In this document: positions 36,882 to 45,721 of the stretch, in pieces
Numbering within the stretch: position 1 is the stretch's first letter
Layout of the letters: each line of letters begins with the position of its first letter
Source of the DNA: CAVWXT01 sp963759115
GTDB lineage: Bacteria > Planctomycetota > Planctomycetia > Pirellulales > Thermoguttaceae
Direction: 5' to 3'
NCBI GenBank assembly: GCA_963759115.1
Contig: CAVWXT010000006.1
Span: forward strand, 1,612,001 to 1,676,000
DNA: 64,000 nucleotides
Translations under genes and position numbers: made by a program
The notes under the pieces: model-generated
Told to the model about the DNA's origin: nothing
The model's input: only the letters and a program-made list of their open reading frames with translations
Database searches by the model: none

Positions 36882-37730
36882 ATGACTCAGTTCACAATTC
36901 TCGATCACCCTTGGCGGGGCGCGTCACGCGTGATCGTTGTCCTCCTCTTGGCACTCGGCGATCTTGCCGGAACGAGCCAGGGGGACACCGTTGTAAATTT
37001 CCAAGACCTTTCGTTGGCTCCGAATTCCTATTGGAATGGCTCCAGCGGTTCAGGAGGCTTCACCAGCGGAGGCGCATATTTCAACAACAGTTGCAACCCG
37101 TCTTATGGCAGTTGGAGCGGCTGGTCGTACTCCAACGTGAATGACACCACGACACCGGGTTACGGCAACCAATACGCCGCCTACACGGGAACCGGCTTCG
37201 GCGGCTCCGGGAACTATGCCGTGGGGTACGTGGGAAATCCCGACTACGGCGACGTGTTGCCAACCATCACGATCCCTGACGGAATGCAAGTTCAGTCCGC
37301 GATGTTCACCAATACGACGTACGCGGCGCTCTCGATGCTCGATGGCGACTGGGCTGCCAAGCAGTTCGGACCTAGCGATTGGTTCAAGCTCACTATTATC
37401 GGCGAGGGCGCATCCAACAATGTCGTGGGATCGGTCAATTTCGATTTGGCACAAAACGGTTCCATTGTAAACACCTGGCAACTGGTCAATCTCAGTTCCT
37501 TGTCGGGGGCAAGGACACTGGAGTTCGACTTGTCATCGACGGACAACGACCCCGTCTACGGCATGAACACCCCGGCGTACTTTGCGATGGACAACCTCAC
37601 GTTGTCGCCGGTGCCCGAGCCTTCGACTCTCGCTCTGTTGTGCGGCGCTGGCATTGCCTGGGCAGTCTGGGGCTACAGGCGACGTGTTTCTCTCCCATTG
37701 GCGGCCCTCGACACAGCGGAACGTAGCTAG
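36882..37730 (+). CDS. DUF4465-like PEP-CTERM surface protein
   Basis: The start at 36882 (MTQFTILDHPWRGASR) is preceded by caaggag and gives a signal-like hydrophobic stretch (VIVVLLLALGDLAG). The mature region is aromatic- and Gly-rich (SYWNGSSGSGGFTSGG, YFNNSCNPSYGSWSGW) and includes FKLTIIGEGASNNVV and FAMDNLTLSPVP, matching my memory of the DUF4465 family. The C-terminus is a PEP-CTERM sorting tag (VPEPSTLALL, a hydrophobic helix, then GYRRR). It lies between the riboswitch-linked DUF1559 gene and btuF, so a role in surface binding of cobalamin is a reasonable inference. I recall that DUF4465 proteins sit in B12-uptake loci of Bacteroidetes too. Confidence 0.7.
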   Translation: MTQFTILDHPWRGASRVIVVLLLALGDLAGTSQGDTVVNFQDLSLAPNSYWNGSSGSGGFTSGGAYFNNSCNPSYGSWSGWSYSNVNDTTTPGYGNQYAAYTGTGFGGSGNYAVGYVGNPDYGDVLPTITIPDGMQVQSAMFTNTTYAALSMLDGDWAAKQFGPSDWFKLTIIGEGASNNVVGSVNFDLAQNGSIVNTWQLVNLSSLSGARTLEFDLSSTDNDPVYGMNTPAYFAMDNLTLSPVPEPSTLALLCGAGIAWAVWGYRRRVSLPLAALDTAERS

Positions 37731-37848
37731 AGAGTGCTACTCAAGGCCCTTTCTTCGCTCAGTGCGATGCTGGCATGGGCGAAGGAAGAGGCGGTTTTCA
37801 TCTGGACGGCAAATGTGAGAGTCAATACGGCATGTGTGGGCGAACTCC

Positions 37849-38750
37849 ATGAGCAATACGCCGAAGAGTCTTTGGGCAGCCGTTTTAGCGATCTGTTTGG
37901 TCGCCGGAGGACTCGTGATATTCGGATGCAGCCGAGATGCCCCACACGATACGCCGGTGAGTGGCAAGCTGCGGATCGTCTCTCTGGCCCCTAGTGTGAC
38001 GGAGATTCTTTTTGCGTTGGCATTGGGGGATTCCCTGGTCGGTGCGACGGACCATTGCGACTATCCGCCCGAGGCGGAACACATCGAGCGGGTTGGCGGG
38101 TTCGGCGCGCCCAACGTGGAAAAGCTGCTGGCCCTGAGTCCCGATCTGGTGATCGCAGCCGGACTGGAACGGGAGGAGATTGCCGAGGTGCTGCGTCGAT
38201 CAGGTATCCGGGTACTGGATGTCCGAATCCGCAATTTCGACGAACTGTTCGATGCGATCCGGCAGATCGGCAAAGCGGTGGACAGGTTCGCAGCAGGCCG
38301 AAGGCGTCGTTGCACGGATGCGGGCCGAACTCGAAGCTGTCGCGGCACAGAACGGCACGACGCCTCGGCGGCAACGCCTAAAGGTCTTCGTGGAGATTGG
38401 CGATCATCCCTTGATGACAGCGGGCGGCACCTCGTTTCTGGACGACCTGATCGCACGGGCCGGCGGTGTCAATGTGGCACACGAAATTTCCCAGGCGTAC
38501 ACAAGCATCAATCCCGAGAAAGTGATTGAGTGGAACCCGGACATCATCCTCGTCGCCCAAATGGGTCAACCGGGAGACGCAGCCGTGCAACTGTCCCGTC
38601 GCATAGGATGGGCCGACATCTCTGCTGTGAAGAACGGGAGACGTTATCGACGACATCGATCCCGACCTGCTCTTTCGCCCCGGCCCGCGACTGATCGACG
38701 GAGTAAAGGCGTTGGCCGCGCGTCTCCACAAACCAGAAGGCAAGCAGTAG
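37849..38750 (+). CDS. btuF: Cobalamin-type ABC substrate-binding lipoprotein (frameshifted)
   Basis: A periplasmic-binding protein of the BtuF/FhuD class. The N-terminus is a lipoprotein signal (LAICLVAGGLVIFGCS). The domain starts IVSLAPSVTEILFALALG, LVGATDHCDYPPEAEHI, then PNVEKLLALSPDLVIAAG. After frame changes near 38285 and 38640 it continues with FVEIGDHPLMTAGGTSFLDD, ARAGGVNVAHEI and finally LLFRPGPRLIDGVKALAARL. The stop TAG (38748-38750) is immediately followed by the ATG of btuC. Riboswitch context favours cobalamin over iron. Confidence 0.8.
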
Positions 38751-39734
38751 ATGTCCAATTCCTGCGACAAGAAGAGCTTGGTCGTGTATAGCGTCCTGTT
38801 GCTGGCTCTCGTGGTCGCGTGCCTGATTTCGCTTCTTGCAGGGGCCGTGCCCCTTCCAGCCAATGACGTGTGGCACTCCGGCATCTTTCGGCTGCGGCTG
38901 GCTCGGACCGCGCTCTGCGTTGTTGCGGGGGCAGGACTCTCCGCGGCGGGCGTGGTCTTTCAGGCGATCCTGCGCAACCCGTTGGCCGAGCCCTACGTGC
39001 TGGGCGTCTCCTCTGGAGCGGGCTTGGGCGCGGCGCTGGCAATCGTGCTTGGCCTCAGCGCCGCCGGAGCTTGGACGCTCCCCGCCACGGCATTCGCCGG
39101 AGCGCTGGGCACGATCCTGCTCGTCTATGCCCTGGCCCGAACGCCTACCGGAACCGCACCTGTCCAGACGCTTCTCTTGTCGGGAGTTGTTGTAAGCGCC
39201 GTGCTGGGAAGCATTCTCATGTTCGTGGTGTCCGTTGCACCTTCGGAGAAGCTGCACGGCATTGTCTGGTGGCTTCTGGGCAACCTCCAGGTTTTCGATT
39301 GGGGGTTGTTGCGCATCGTCTCGGCTGTGGTCGCGGCCGGACTCGCGGTGAGCGTGCTTTTTGCCAGGGACTTGAACCTCATCGCCCTGGGAGAAGAACC
39401 GGCGGCACACCTGGGTCTTGACGTTGAATGGACGAAGAAGCTGTTTTTCCTGTTGGCGTCCCTGATGACCGGGGCCACCGTCGCCGCCTGCGGACTGATC
39501 GGCTTCGTGGGACTGATCGTTCCCCATACCGTGCGCCTGGTGGCTGGCCCGGACCATCGCCGGCTGGTCGCGGCCTCCGCGCTGGCGGGCGCGGCCTTTC
39601 TGGTGTTGGCGGATAGCGTTGCTCGTACAATCATCGCACCACGGGAAGTGCCGATCGGTGTCATCACCGCAATACTCGGCGGCCCGTTCTTCCTGGGGTT
39701 GCTAAGGCAACGAAAGACTTCTTACTGGGACTGA
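38751..39734 (+). CDS. btuC: Cobalamin ABC transporter permease (BtuC/FecCD family)
   Basis: A 327-residue FecCD-type permease with about nine to ten hydrophobic segments. Family hallmarks include RLARTALCVVAGAGLSAAGV, ILRNPLAEPYVLGVSSGAGL and AACGLIGFVGLIVPHTVRLV. It starts directly after the btuF stop and ends one base before btuD. No frameshift is seen. Confidence 0.9.
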   Translation: MSNSCDKKSLVVYSVLLLALVVACLISLLAGAVPLPANDVWHSGIFRLRLARTALCVVAGAGLSAAGVVFQAILRNPLAEPYVLGVSSGAGLGAALAIVLGLSAAGAWTLPATAFAGALGTILLVYALARTPTGTAPVQTLLLSGVVVSAVLGSILMFVVSVAPSEKLHGIVWWLLGNLQVFDWGLLRIVSAVVAAGLAVSVLFARDLNLIALGEEPAAHLGLDVEWTKKLFFLLASLMTGATVAACGLIGFVGLIVPHTVRLVAGPDHRRLVAASALAGAAFLVLADSVARTIIAPREVPIGVITAILGGPFFLGLLRQRKTSYWD

Positions 39735-39735
39735 T

Positions 39736-40587
39736 ATGCTCTCCCTTCAAAACATCAGCGCCGGCTATGCCGGAAGACTCGTGTTGCAGAACGTCGTGGT
39801 GAACATCGCCGCGGGAGAATTCGTCGGCCTTATCGGGCCAAACGGCTCAGGAAAGACCACGTTGCTGCGTGTTATTAGCGGCGTGTTGCCTGCCCGACAA
39901 GGAGAGGTCTGGCTCGCGGGACGTAAGCTGCGAGAGATGGGCAGACGCGACGTAGCCAAGATGGTGGCAAATCTGGTGCAGGATTGCGCATTGGGGTTGG
40001 CATTCTCAGTCCGCGAGGTGGTCTTGATGGGACGGTCGCCTCATTTGCCAAGATTCGGCCGCGAGACTGAACATGACTTGGCGATCGTCGAACGTGCGAT
40101 GGACCTCGCCAATGTCTCGCACATCGCCGATCGGCCAATCACGGAGATCAGTGGTGGCGAGCGCCAACGAGCGTTCATTGCCATGTGCCTCGCCCAGGAG
40201 CCGCAGGTGCTCCTGTTGGATGAACCAACAAGTCACCTGGACATCGGGCATCAACTGTCCATCCTCAACCTGATAAGGAACCTGAACCGCCAGACCCGCA
40301 TGACGGTTGTTGCCGTATTCCACGACCTGAACCTTGCTGCCGAGTATTGCGACCGATTGGTCTTGCTGGATCAGGGACGGGTCGTGGCCGCTGGAACACC
40401 GGCGGATGTGCTCACGACTGAGATGATACTGAACGTCTACGGGGTGAACGTTCTCATCGGACGCAATCCCGTGTCTGACGGTCCCCACATCGTTCTCGCC
40501 ACCAGTAGATGTTCCGGCATCGAGAACAAATCGGCCATCCCCTCGTCACAATTGATACAACGGGGGGTGAAGCGTAGCGAGCGTTGA
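39736..40587 (+). CDS. btuD: Cobalamin ABC transporter ATPase
   Basis: A complete ABC ATPase: Walker A GPNGSGKTTLLRVI, Q-loop VANLVQDCALG, signature ISGGERQRAFIAMCLA, Walker B VLLLDEPTSHLD and switch His in VAVFHDLNLAAEYCD, as in FecE/BtuD. It starts 2 bases after btuC. The last 30 residues are variable. Together with btuF and btuC it makes a full importer. Confidence 0.9.
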   Translation: MLSLQNISAGYAGRLVLQNVVVNIAAGEFVGLIGPNGSGKTTLLRVISGVLPARQGEVWLAGRKLREMGRRDVAKMVANLVQDCALGLAFSVREVVLMGRSPHLPRFGRETEHDLAIVERAMDLANVSHIADRPITEISGGERQRAFIAMCLAQEPQVLLLDEPTSHLDIGHQLSILNLIRNLNRQTRMTVVAVFHDLNLAAEYCDRLVLLDQGRVVAAGTPADVLTTEMILNVYGVNVLIGRNPVSDGPHIVLATSRCSGIENKSAIPSSQLIQRGVKRSER

Positions 40588-40649
40588 TGCCGTTCTGTGG
40601 AACGACACCCCGGCAGTCATATTCGCCCCGGACCGGCGTAGTATGGCGG

Positions 40650-41717
40650 CTACTCCCAAACTCGATCTTCATCCGCCAGCGGCAGCCGAACGGGCTCGCC
40701 CAGCCGGGCCGATTGATACATCGCCAACGCGATCTCCACGGAGGGCCGCACGCTCTCGCAGGGAATGGCTACGTCGCGGTCGTCCGCGATGGCCTCGGCA
40801 CAGTCGTCGATCACCCGCTGATGATCGACGCTTGGCAGCGCCGTGGGCGAACTGGAAGCCGTGGCCTGCGTGGGGTCGCCGCAGCGGCGGATGGCCTCGT
40901 CCTCGGGCCGCTCCTCCTGGAACTTCCACAGCGAGAGGGCCGTGCCCTGCATCACCGCGGCGCCCTTCTCGCCGAACAAGTCGACGCGAACGTCCGTGCC
41001 CGGCCAAAGTGCCGTGCTGGCCGTGACTGAGCCGATCACGCCGCCTTGGAACCGGATCAGGGCGTCAAGGGTGTCTTCGATCTGGATTTTCGGGTGCCCG
41101 AGGTTCGTCATGCGGGCCTCCACCGATTCGGCGGGACCGGCCAGGTATTGCAGCAGGTCGATGTAGTGGAAGGCGTGCTGGATCGTCACGCCCGCGCCGC
41201 TGCGGCGCTCGGTCCGCCAGACGTCGTTCAGATAATACTCGGTGGTGCGGTACCACTTCATCACCGTATCGGCGCGGAGCAGACGGCCGAACCGCCCCTG
41301 CCGGATGGCGAGTCTCATCTGCTGGACGGGCTCCCGCAAACGGCATTGCACGAAGATGCCCAGCTTGCGGCGGGCCTGGCGGCAGGCCGTCGATCATGCG
41401 GTCCGTATCGCGGAGCGACATGGCCGGCGGCTTTTCGCAGAGGACGTGCTTGCCGGCCTTGGCGGCGGCCACCACGGCATCGGTGTGCAGCGCGTTGGGA
41501 GTAACGACGGCGACGACGTCGACCTTCGGGTTGGCCAGCATCGCGTCCAAGGCGGTGTAAACCTTGGCCTCGGGGGCGAAGTCGTGGGCCAGCTTCTCGG
41601 CCCGCTGCTGCTGTACGTCGCAGACCGCCACGAGTTTCGCCTTTGCCGAGTTCCTTAGGGCGTCGGCGTGCAGGCTCGAAATCATCCCCGCCCCAGAATT
41701 CCAAAGCCGATCGTCAT
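40650..41717 (-). CDS. Gfo/Idh/MocA-family oxidoreductase (frameshifted)
   Basis: The N-terminal Rossmann region reads MTIGFGILG, then (frame change near 41690) GAGMISSLHADALRNSAKAK, VVAVVTPNALHTDAVVAAAK and HVLCEKPPAMSLRDTDRMID with the catalytic-site CEKP motif. A second change near 41385 leads to the C-terminal domain (VWRTERRSGAGVTIQHAFHY, the H-x-x-D motif, and FQGGVIGSVTASTALWPGTD). The family oxidises or reduces sugar-type substrates with NAD(P). The neighbouring dehydrogenase supports a sugar/polyol pathway. Confidence 0.8.
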
Positions 41718-41733
41718 CGTCGATTCTCCCTAT

Positions 41734-41814
41734 GCCGGAAAAGGGGTCAGGTACATTTTGCCTGAAAGGCCCGAAGGGTGCTGCGCACAAAATGTACCTG
41801 ACCCCTTTTCCGGC
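41734..41814. repeat. Long perfect hairpin (GGGGTCAGGTACATTTT type)
   Basis: Arms of 27 bases (41734-41760 and 41788-41814) are perfectly complementary around a 27-base loop. The repeated motif ggggtcaggtacatttt is one I associate with REP-like repeats. It lies between two minus-strand genes and touches the stop of the dehydrogenase gene. Confidence 0.8.
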
Positions 41815-41816
41815 TC

Positions 41817-42852
41817 CTACGGATGCAAAATTACTTTCAGTGCCCGCTGGGCCTCGATCTCGGCAAACGCCCGCTCCCAGTCGCTCAGCGGCAAGCGATG
41901 GGTCACGATTTTCTCGGCCGGGATTTGACCGCTGGCGATCAAGTGGATGGCCCGGTCCCAACTCGTGTAGCTGGTCGACAGGCAGAAGTGGATGTCGATC
42001 ACCTTGAAGGCCGCCTTCTCCCAGGGGAAGTCGACGGTCTTGCCGCCGGTCAGGCCGATCGCGCAGATGCGGCCCTTTTTGCGCACCAGGTCGACCGTGC
42101 CGGCGATGGCCGGCGGGGCGCCCGAACACTCGATCACCAGGTCGGCGCCGATGCCGCCGGTCAGGTCCAGCACTGCTTGAGTCACGTTGTCCTTCGCCAC
42201 GTTCAGCACGGTTTGGAAACCGAGTTCGTCGGGCCTTGTCCAACCGCAGCCCTTCGTCCGGCGGCGCGCCGACCATCACGATATGCCGGGCGCCCGCCGC
42301 CCGAGCAGCCAAGCCGGCCAGGAGCCCGATCGGCCCCGGCCCGAGCACGACCACGAAGTCGCCGGCCACGACCCCGGCCCGCTCGTACACGTCGTGGACC
42401 ACGTTGGCCGTCGGCTCGACCACGGCGGCCGTGTCGAAATCCAGGCTGTCGGGAATGCGGTGCAACAGCTTCTCCGGCATGACGCACAGCCGGGCCATCG
42501 TGCCGTGGATTCCCCAGCCGGGGCTGCGTTTGTTGGGGCAGATCTGCACGTTGCCCGTGCGGCAGAGATAACACTGGCCGCAGTGCCGCGTGTGCGGCTC
42601 GCCCACCACGCGCTCGCCGACGCGGAAGTATTGGCAGTCCGGCCCCAATTCGACAATCGTGCCCGAATACTCGTGCCCCAAGATCACCGGTGGCCAGTAG
42701 GGAAACCGATCGTGTTTGACGTGGACGTCGGTGCCGCAGATGCCGCTGGCGTGGACCTCGATCAGCACCTCGCCGGGTCCGGGCCTCGGCTCGGGCATGT
42801 CCATCAAGCTGAGATTGCCGACACCTTTGGCGGTCTTGACCAGGGCTTTCAT
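41817..42852 (-). CDS. Zinc-dependent alcohol / threonine-type dehydrogenase (frameshifted)
   Basis: A medium-chain dehydrogenase. Catalytic zinc region GICGTDVHVKH and GHEYSGTIVELG, structural zinc cluster CGQCYLCRTGNVQICP, and the Rossmann motif VVLGPGPIGLLAGLAA. A frame change near 42225 joins to DNVTQAVLDLTGGIGADLVI and CLSTSYTSWDRAIHLIASGQ. Closest in feel to threonine 3-dehydrogenase or L-iditol/sorbitol dehydrogenase; the substrate cannot be told. ATG at 42852. Confidence 0.85.
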
Positions 42853-42877
42853 GGAAATCCTTCTATCCGCACCGACG

Positions 42878-42958
42878 TTGGGGCGGCAGTTGTACTGCCG
42901 CCTCCCGTCACGCCAAACTCGGGGATGGCAGTGCAACTGCCACCCCAACCTCAGTCCC
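42878..42958. repeat. Imperfect hairpin between M20 and dehydrogenase genes
   Basis: Arms ttggggcggcagttgtactg (from 42878) and gtgcaactgccaccccaa (ending 42958) pair with a few mismatches, giving a long stem-loop. It may end M20 peptidase transcription or be another mobile palindrome. Confidence 0.55.
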
Positions 42959-42964
42959 CTTTTC

Positions 42965-44206
42965 CTATCTGCACCATTGTGCGGCAAAATCGGTGAGCAC
43001 GCAACCCGCTTGGGCAATCTCGCTCAAAGCGATCTGCTCTTCGTTGCTGTGGGCGAATCGCAGCGTCCCCGGGCCGTACACCACCGTGGGAATCCCAAGC
43101 TGGTTGTTGTAGAGCCACGAGTCGCACGAGGCCGTCAGGGCATCGACCTCGGCGGGCAATCCCCAGTGGCCGCAGCACTTCTTGAGCCCTTCGACCAGCG
43201 GATGCTGGGGGTCGAGCACGTGGCTGTCGTGCCGGTACATGAACTCCAGACTGACGCGCTCGCGCAACCGCGGGTCGCCGCTCTGCTCCAACACGGTCCG
43301 CAAGTCGTCCATCACCTGGTAGCGGGTCTTGTTGGGCAGCAACCCTAGCACGCCTTCTACCGTCGCCCGCGCCGGCGCGGTGGCTGGCCAATCGCCCGCC
43401 GCGCAGCGGCCGAAGGTGATCGGCATCGGATTCTCGTATTTGTCGAAAAGCGGAATCCCCCGCGACGCCGCCAGCAGCTCGTCGTGGTACTTCTCGAACA
43501 GGTCCATGGCCTTGCGGGCCAACGTCAAGGCGCTCACCGTGTCGCCGGCGCGGCCCGAGTGGCCGGCCTTGCCCTGGCAGAGAATCCGAAACCACACCGC
43601 CCCGCGAACGCTGGAAAAAATCTTGTTGGTCGACGGCTCCATGACAATGCAGGCATCGGCCATCTCGCCCGCGCGGGCCATGGTCAGGCTGCCGTTGCCG
43701 CCGTTTTCTTCTTCGTTGACCACGTGGGCGATCACGTCGCCGGCAAGCCGCAGATTGAGCTTTTTCAGGGCCGCCAGCACCAGATAGATGGTCGCCACCT
43801 GTCCTTTGGCGTCGCACGCGCCGCGGCCGTAGAGAATGCCGTCCCTCTCGACCGGCTCCCACGGCCGCTCCTGGCCTTGGGAGGGCGGAACCACGTCGGC
43901 ATGGGAGTTCAGCAGCAGCCGCTTGCCGCCGCCGCTTCCCGGCAGGCAGAGCCGCAGGTTGAAGCGGCCATCGTAGCGAATGCCCGCCACCGGGCTGGAA
44001 TAATCCTCGTCCTGTTTGATCGTCTCGGCCAACGGCACTCGCCGCACTTCAACCCCCAGCCGTTGGAACGCCTGTTCGGCCCAGCAGAACAATTCATGCT
44101 CCTGGCCCGAGGTCGAGGGGAAGGAGATCAGCCGGCAGAGAAACTCCTGGGCCGATGGCATAAGCTCGGCAATGGTCTGACGAATGGCATCGCGGTTGGC
44201 GGGCAT
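42965..44206 (-). CDS. M20-family metallopeptidase (ArgE/DapE-like)
   Basis: An uninterrupted 413-residue zinc peptidase or deacylase. Metal-site motifs are LLLNSHADVVPP (His), GRGACDAKGQ (Asp), AHVVNEEENGGNGSL (Glu-Glu) and PSTNKIFSS nearby. The dimerisation/lid insert is between about residues 190 and 310, starting GAVWFRILCQGKAGHSG. It removes an acyl or aminoacyl group from small substrates; the exact substrate is unknown. ATG at 44206. Confidence 0.85.
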   Translation of the reverse strand: MPANRDAIRQTIAELMPSAQEFLCRLISFPSTSGQEHELFCWAEQAFQRLGVEVRRVPLAETIKQDEDYSSPVAGIRYDGRFNLRLCLPGSGGGKRLLLNSHADVVPPSQGQERPWEPVERDGILYGRGACDAKGQVATIYLVLAALKKLNLRLAGDVIAHVVNEEENGGNGSLTMARAGEMADACIVMEPSTNKIFSSVRGAVWFRILCQGKAGHSGRAGDTVSALTLARKAMDLFEKYHDELLAASRGIPLFDKYENPMPITFGRCAAGDWPATAPARATVEGVLGLLPNKTRYQVMDDLRTVLEQSGDPRLRERVSLEFMYRHDSHVLDPQHPLVEGLKKCCGHWGLPAEVDALTASCDSWLYNNQLGIPTVVYGPGTLRFAHSNEEQIALSEIAQAGCVLTDFAAQWCR

Positions 44207-44294
44207 GGCTGACTCCGAAACGGCACGATCATCGGCGCGAAAACGGTGGCCTGGCGCTCAGTAGAACAGGATTTTACCAATCCCCCGACCCGTC

Positions 44295-44431
44295 GGCTAG
44301 GTAACCGTTCACGGATGTGGACCGTAGAAGCGGCATCTTGCCGCTTCCTGCCGCGGTGCGAGATTGTCGCTCAACCGAACAACGCGGCAAGATGCTGCGT
44401 CTACATGGCCCGTGAACGCTTGCTCGGCTAG
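44295..44431. repeat. MITE-like palindromic element
   Basis: Outer arms (cgttcacgg near 44306 and ccgtgaacg near 44410) and inner arms (44324-44344, tagaagcggcatcttgccgc region, and 44384-44404) fold the region into a long imperfect hairpin. It lies between the M20 gene start and the hemA stop and contains no coding sequence. Confidence 0.6.
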
Positions 44432-44449
44432 TTCCACGGCGCGGTAGTA

Positions 44450-45721
44450 TCAGTCCTTCAACTGGAACAGCCGCTTGAGGGCGTCGAGCAGCCCGCGGGG
44501 GACGCCCTTCTGCGATTCGTCGCGGAGCGATTCCAGCGGCGGGTGCAAGAGCTTGTTCACCAGGCGGTCGAAGGAGCGGCGGATCTCGTCCCGCGCGTGG
44601 TCGTCCAACTCGGGCAACTTGTTCAACAGCCGCTGCAATTCCTCATCCTTCGGTTTCTGCCACCCCAGCCGCAGCCGCTCGATCACCGGGCCGACCGACC
44701 GATGGTACATCTCGGCCATGAATCGGGCCGTCTCCTGCTCGATGATGTGCATGGCGGCGGGCAGTTCCTTGTCGCGGGCGACGCGGTTCCGCTGACAGGC
44801 CGCCTGAAGGTCGTCGATCGAGTAGAGATACACGTCGGGCCGGTCGGCGATGGCTGGCTCGAAGTCGCGGGGCACGGCCAGATCGAGAATGAACAACGGC
44901 CGCTCGACCCGTTGGTGCTCGATCGCCGCAAACTGCGGGAGCGTAACGATCGGCTCTCCCGCGGCCGTGGTGCTGATTACCAGGTCGGCGGCAACCAAAG
45001 CCTTCGGCAACTCGTCCCACGGCACCGCGCGGCCGTCCCATTGCTGGGCGAGGTGAACGGCGCGGTCGAAGCTCCGGTTGACGACCGTCACCCGCCAGGC
45101 CCCTTCGTCTTGCAGGTAGCGGAGCGTTTCTTCGGCCATTTCGCCGGCCCCGATCACCAGCACCTCTTTGTCGTCGAAGCGCTCGAAGATTTGCCGGGCG
45201 AAGTCGGCCACCGCCACGCTGGGGATGCTCACGCGGCGCTGGTGAATGGCCGTCTCGCTGGCCACGCGCCGCGCCACCCGCAGCGCCGTCTGAAACGCCG
45301 CGTGCATCAGCGGCCCGGTGTTGTCCTGCTCGGTGGCCACCTGGTAGGCCTGCTTCACCTGGGCGAGAATCTGCGGCTCGCCGAGGACCATGCTGTCGAG
45401 GCTCGACGCCACGGTGAAGAGGTGCTGCACCGCCGCCTCGTCGCTGTGCTGATAGAGATGCTCGATCACGTCGGCCGGGTCCAGGCCGTGGAAGCGGGCC
45501 AGGAACTTGGCAATCTGATCGAAGGCCGGCTCGGTATCGTGCTCCGTGGCGGCATAGATCTCCACGCGGTTGCAGGTCGAGAGCACTACCGCCTCCACGC
45601 CGCGAAACACCCGCCGCCAATGGTCCAGGGCCTCGCGGGTTTGCTCGGGCGTGAACGCCAGCCGCTCCCGCAGCGAAATCGACGTGCCGTGATGGCTGCA
45701 GCCGACCACTTGCACTAGCAT
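44450..45721 (-). CDS. hemA: Glutamyl-tRNA reductase
   Basis: The first committed enzyme of tetrapyrrole synthesis by the C5 pathway: reduces glutamyl-tRNA to glutamate-1-semialdehyde. Active-site Cys in VVLSTCNRVEIYA, SLDSMVLGEPQILAQVK and the NADPH-binding region VLVIGAGEMAEETL, then VVNRS. The length (423 residues) is normal. It overlaps the ccsA-like gene (start ATG 45721 versus ORF end at 45715). Confidence 0.93.
   Translation of the reverse strand: MLVQVVGCSHHGTSISLRERLAFTPEQTREALDHWRRVFRGVEAVVLSTCNRVEIYAATEHDTEPAFDQIAKFLARFHGLDPADVIEHLYQHSDEAAVQHLFTVASSLDSMVLGEPQILAQVKQAYQVATEQDNTGPLMHAAFQTALRVARRVASETAIHQRRVSIPSVAVADFARQIFERFDDKEVLVIGAGEMAEETLRYLQDEGAWRVTVVNRSFDRAVHLAQQWDGRAVPWDELPKALVAADLVISTTAAGEPIVTLPQFAAIEHQRVERPLFILDLAVPRDFEPAIADRPDVYLYSIDDLQAACQRNRVARDKELPAAMHIIEQETARFMAEMYHRSVGPVIERLRLGWQKPKDEELQRLLNKLPELDDHARDEIRRSFDRLVNKLLHPPLESLRDESQKGVPRGLLDALKRLFQLKD

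Noticed and set aside
41065..43017. A 650-residue minus-strand ORF spanning dehydrogenase and Gfo/Idh/MocA genes
   Set aside because: It joins pieces of two genes that each have their own start; the fusion results from frameshifts.
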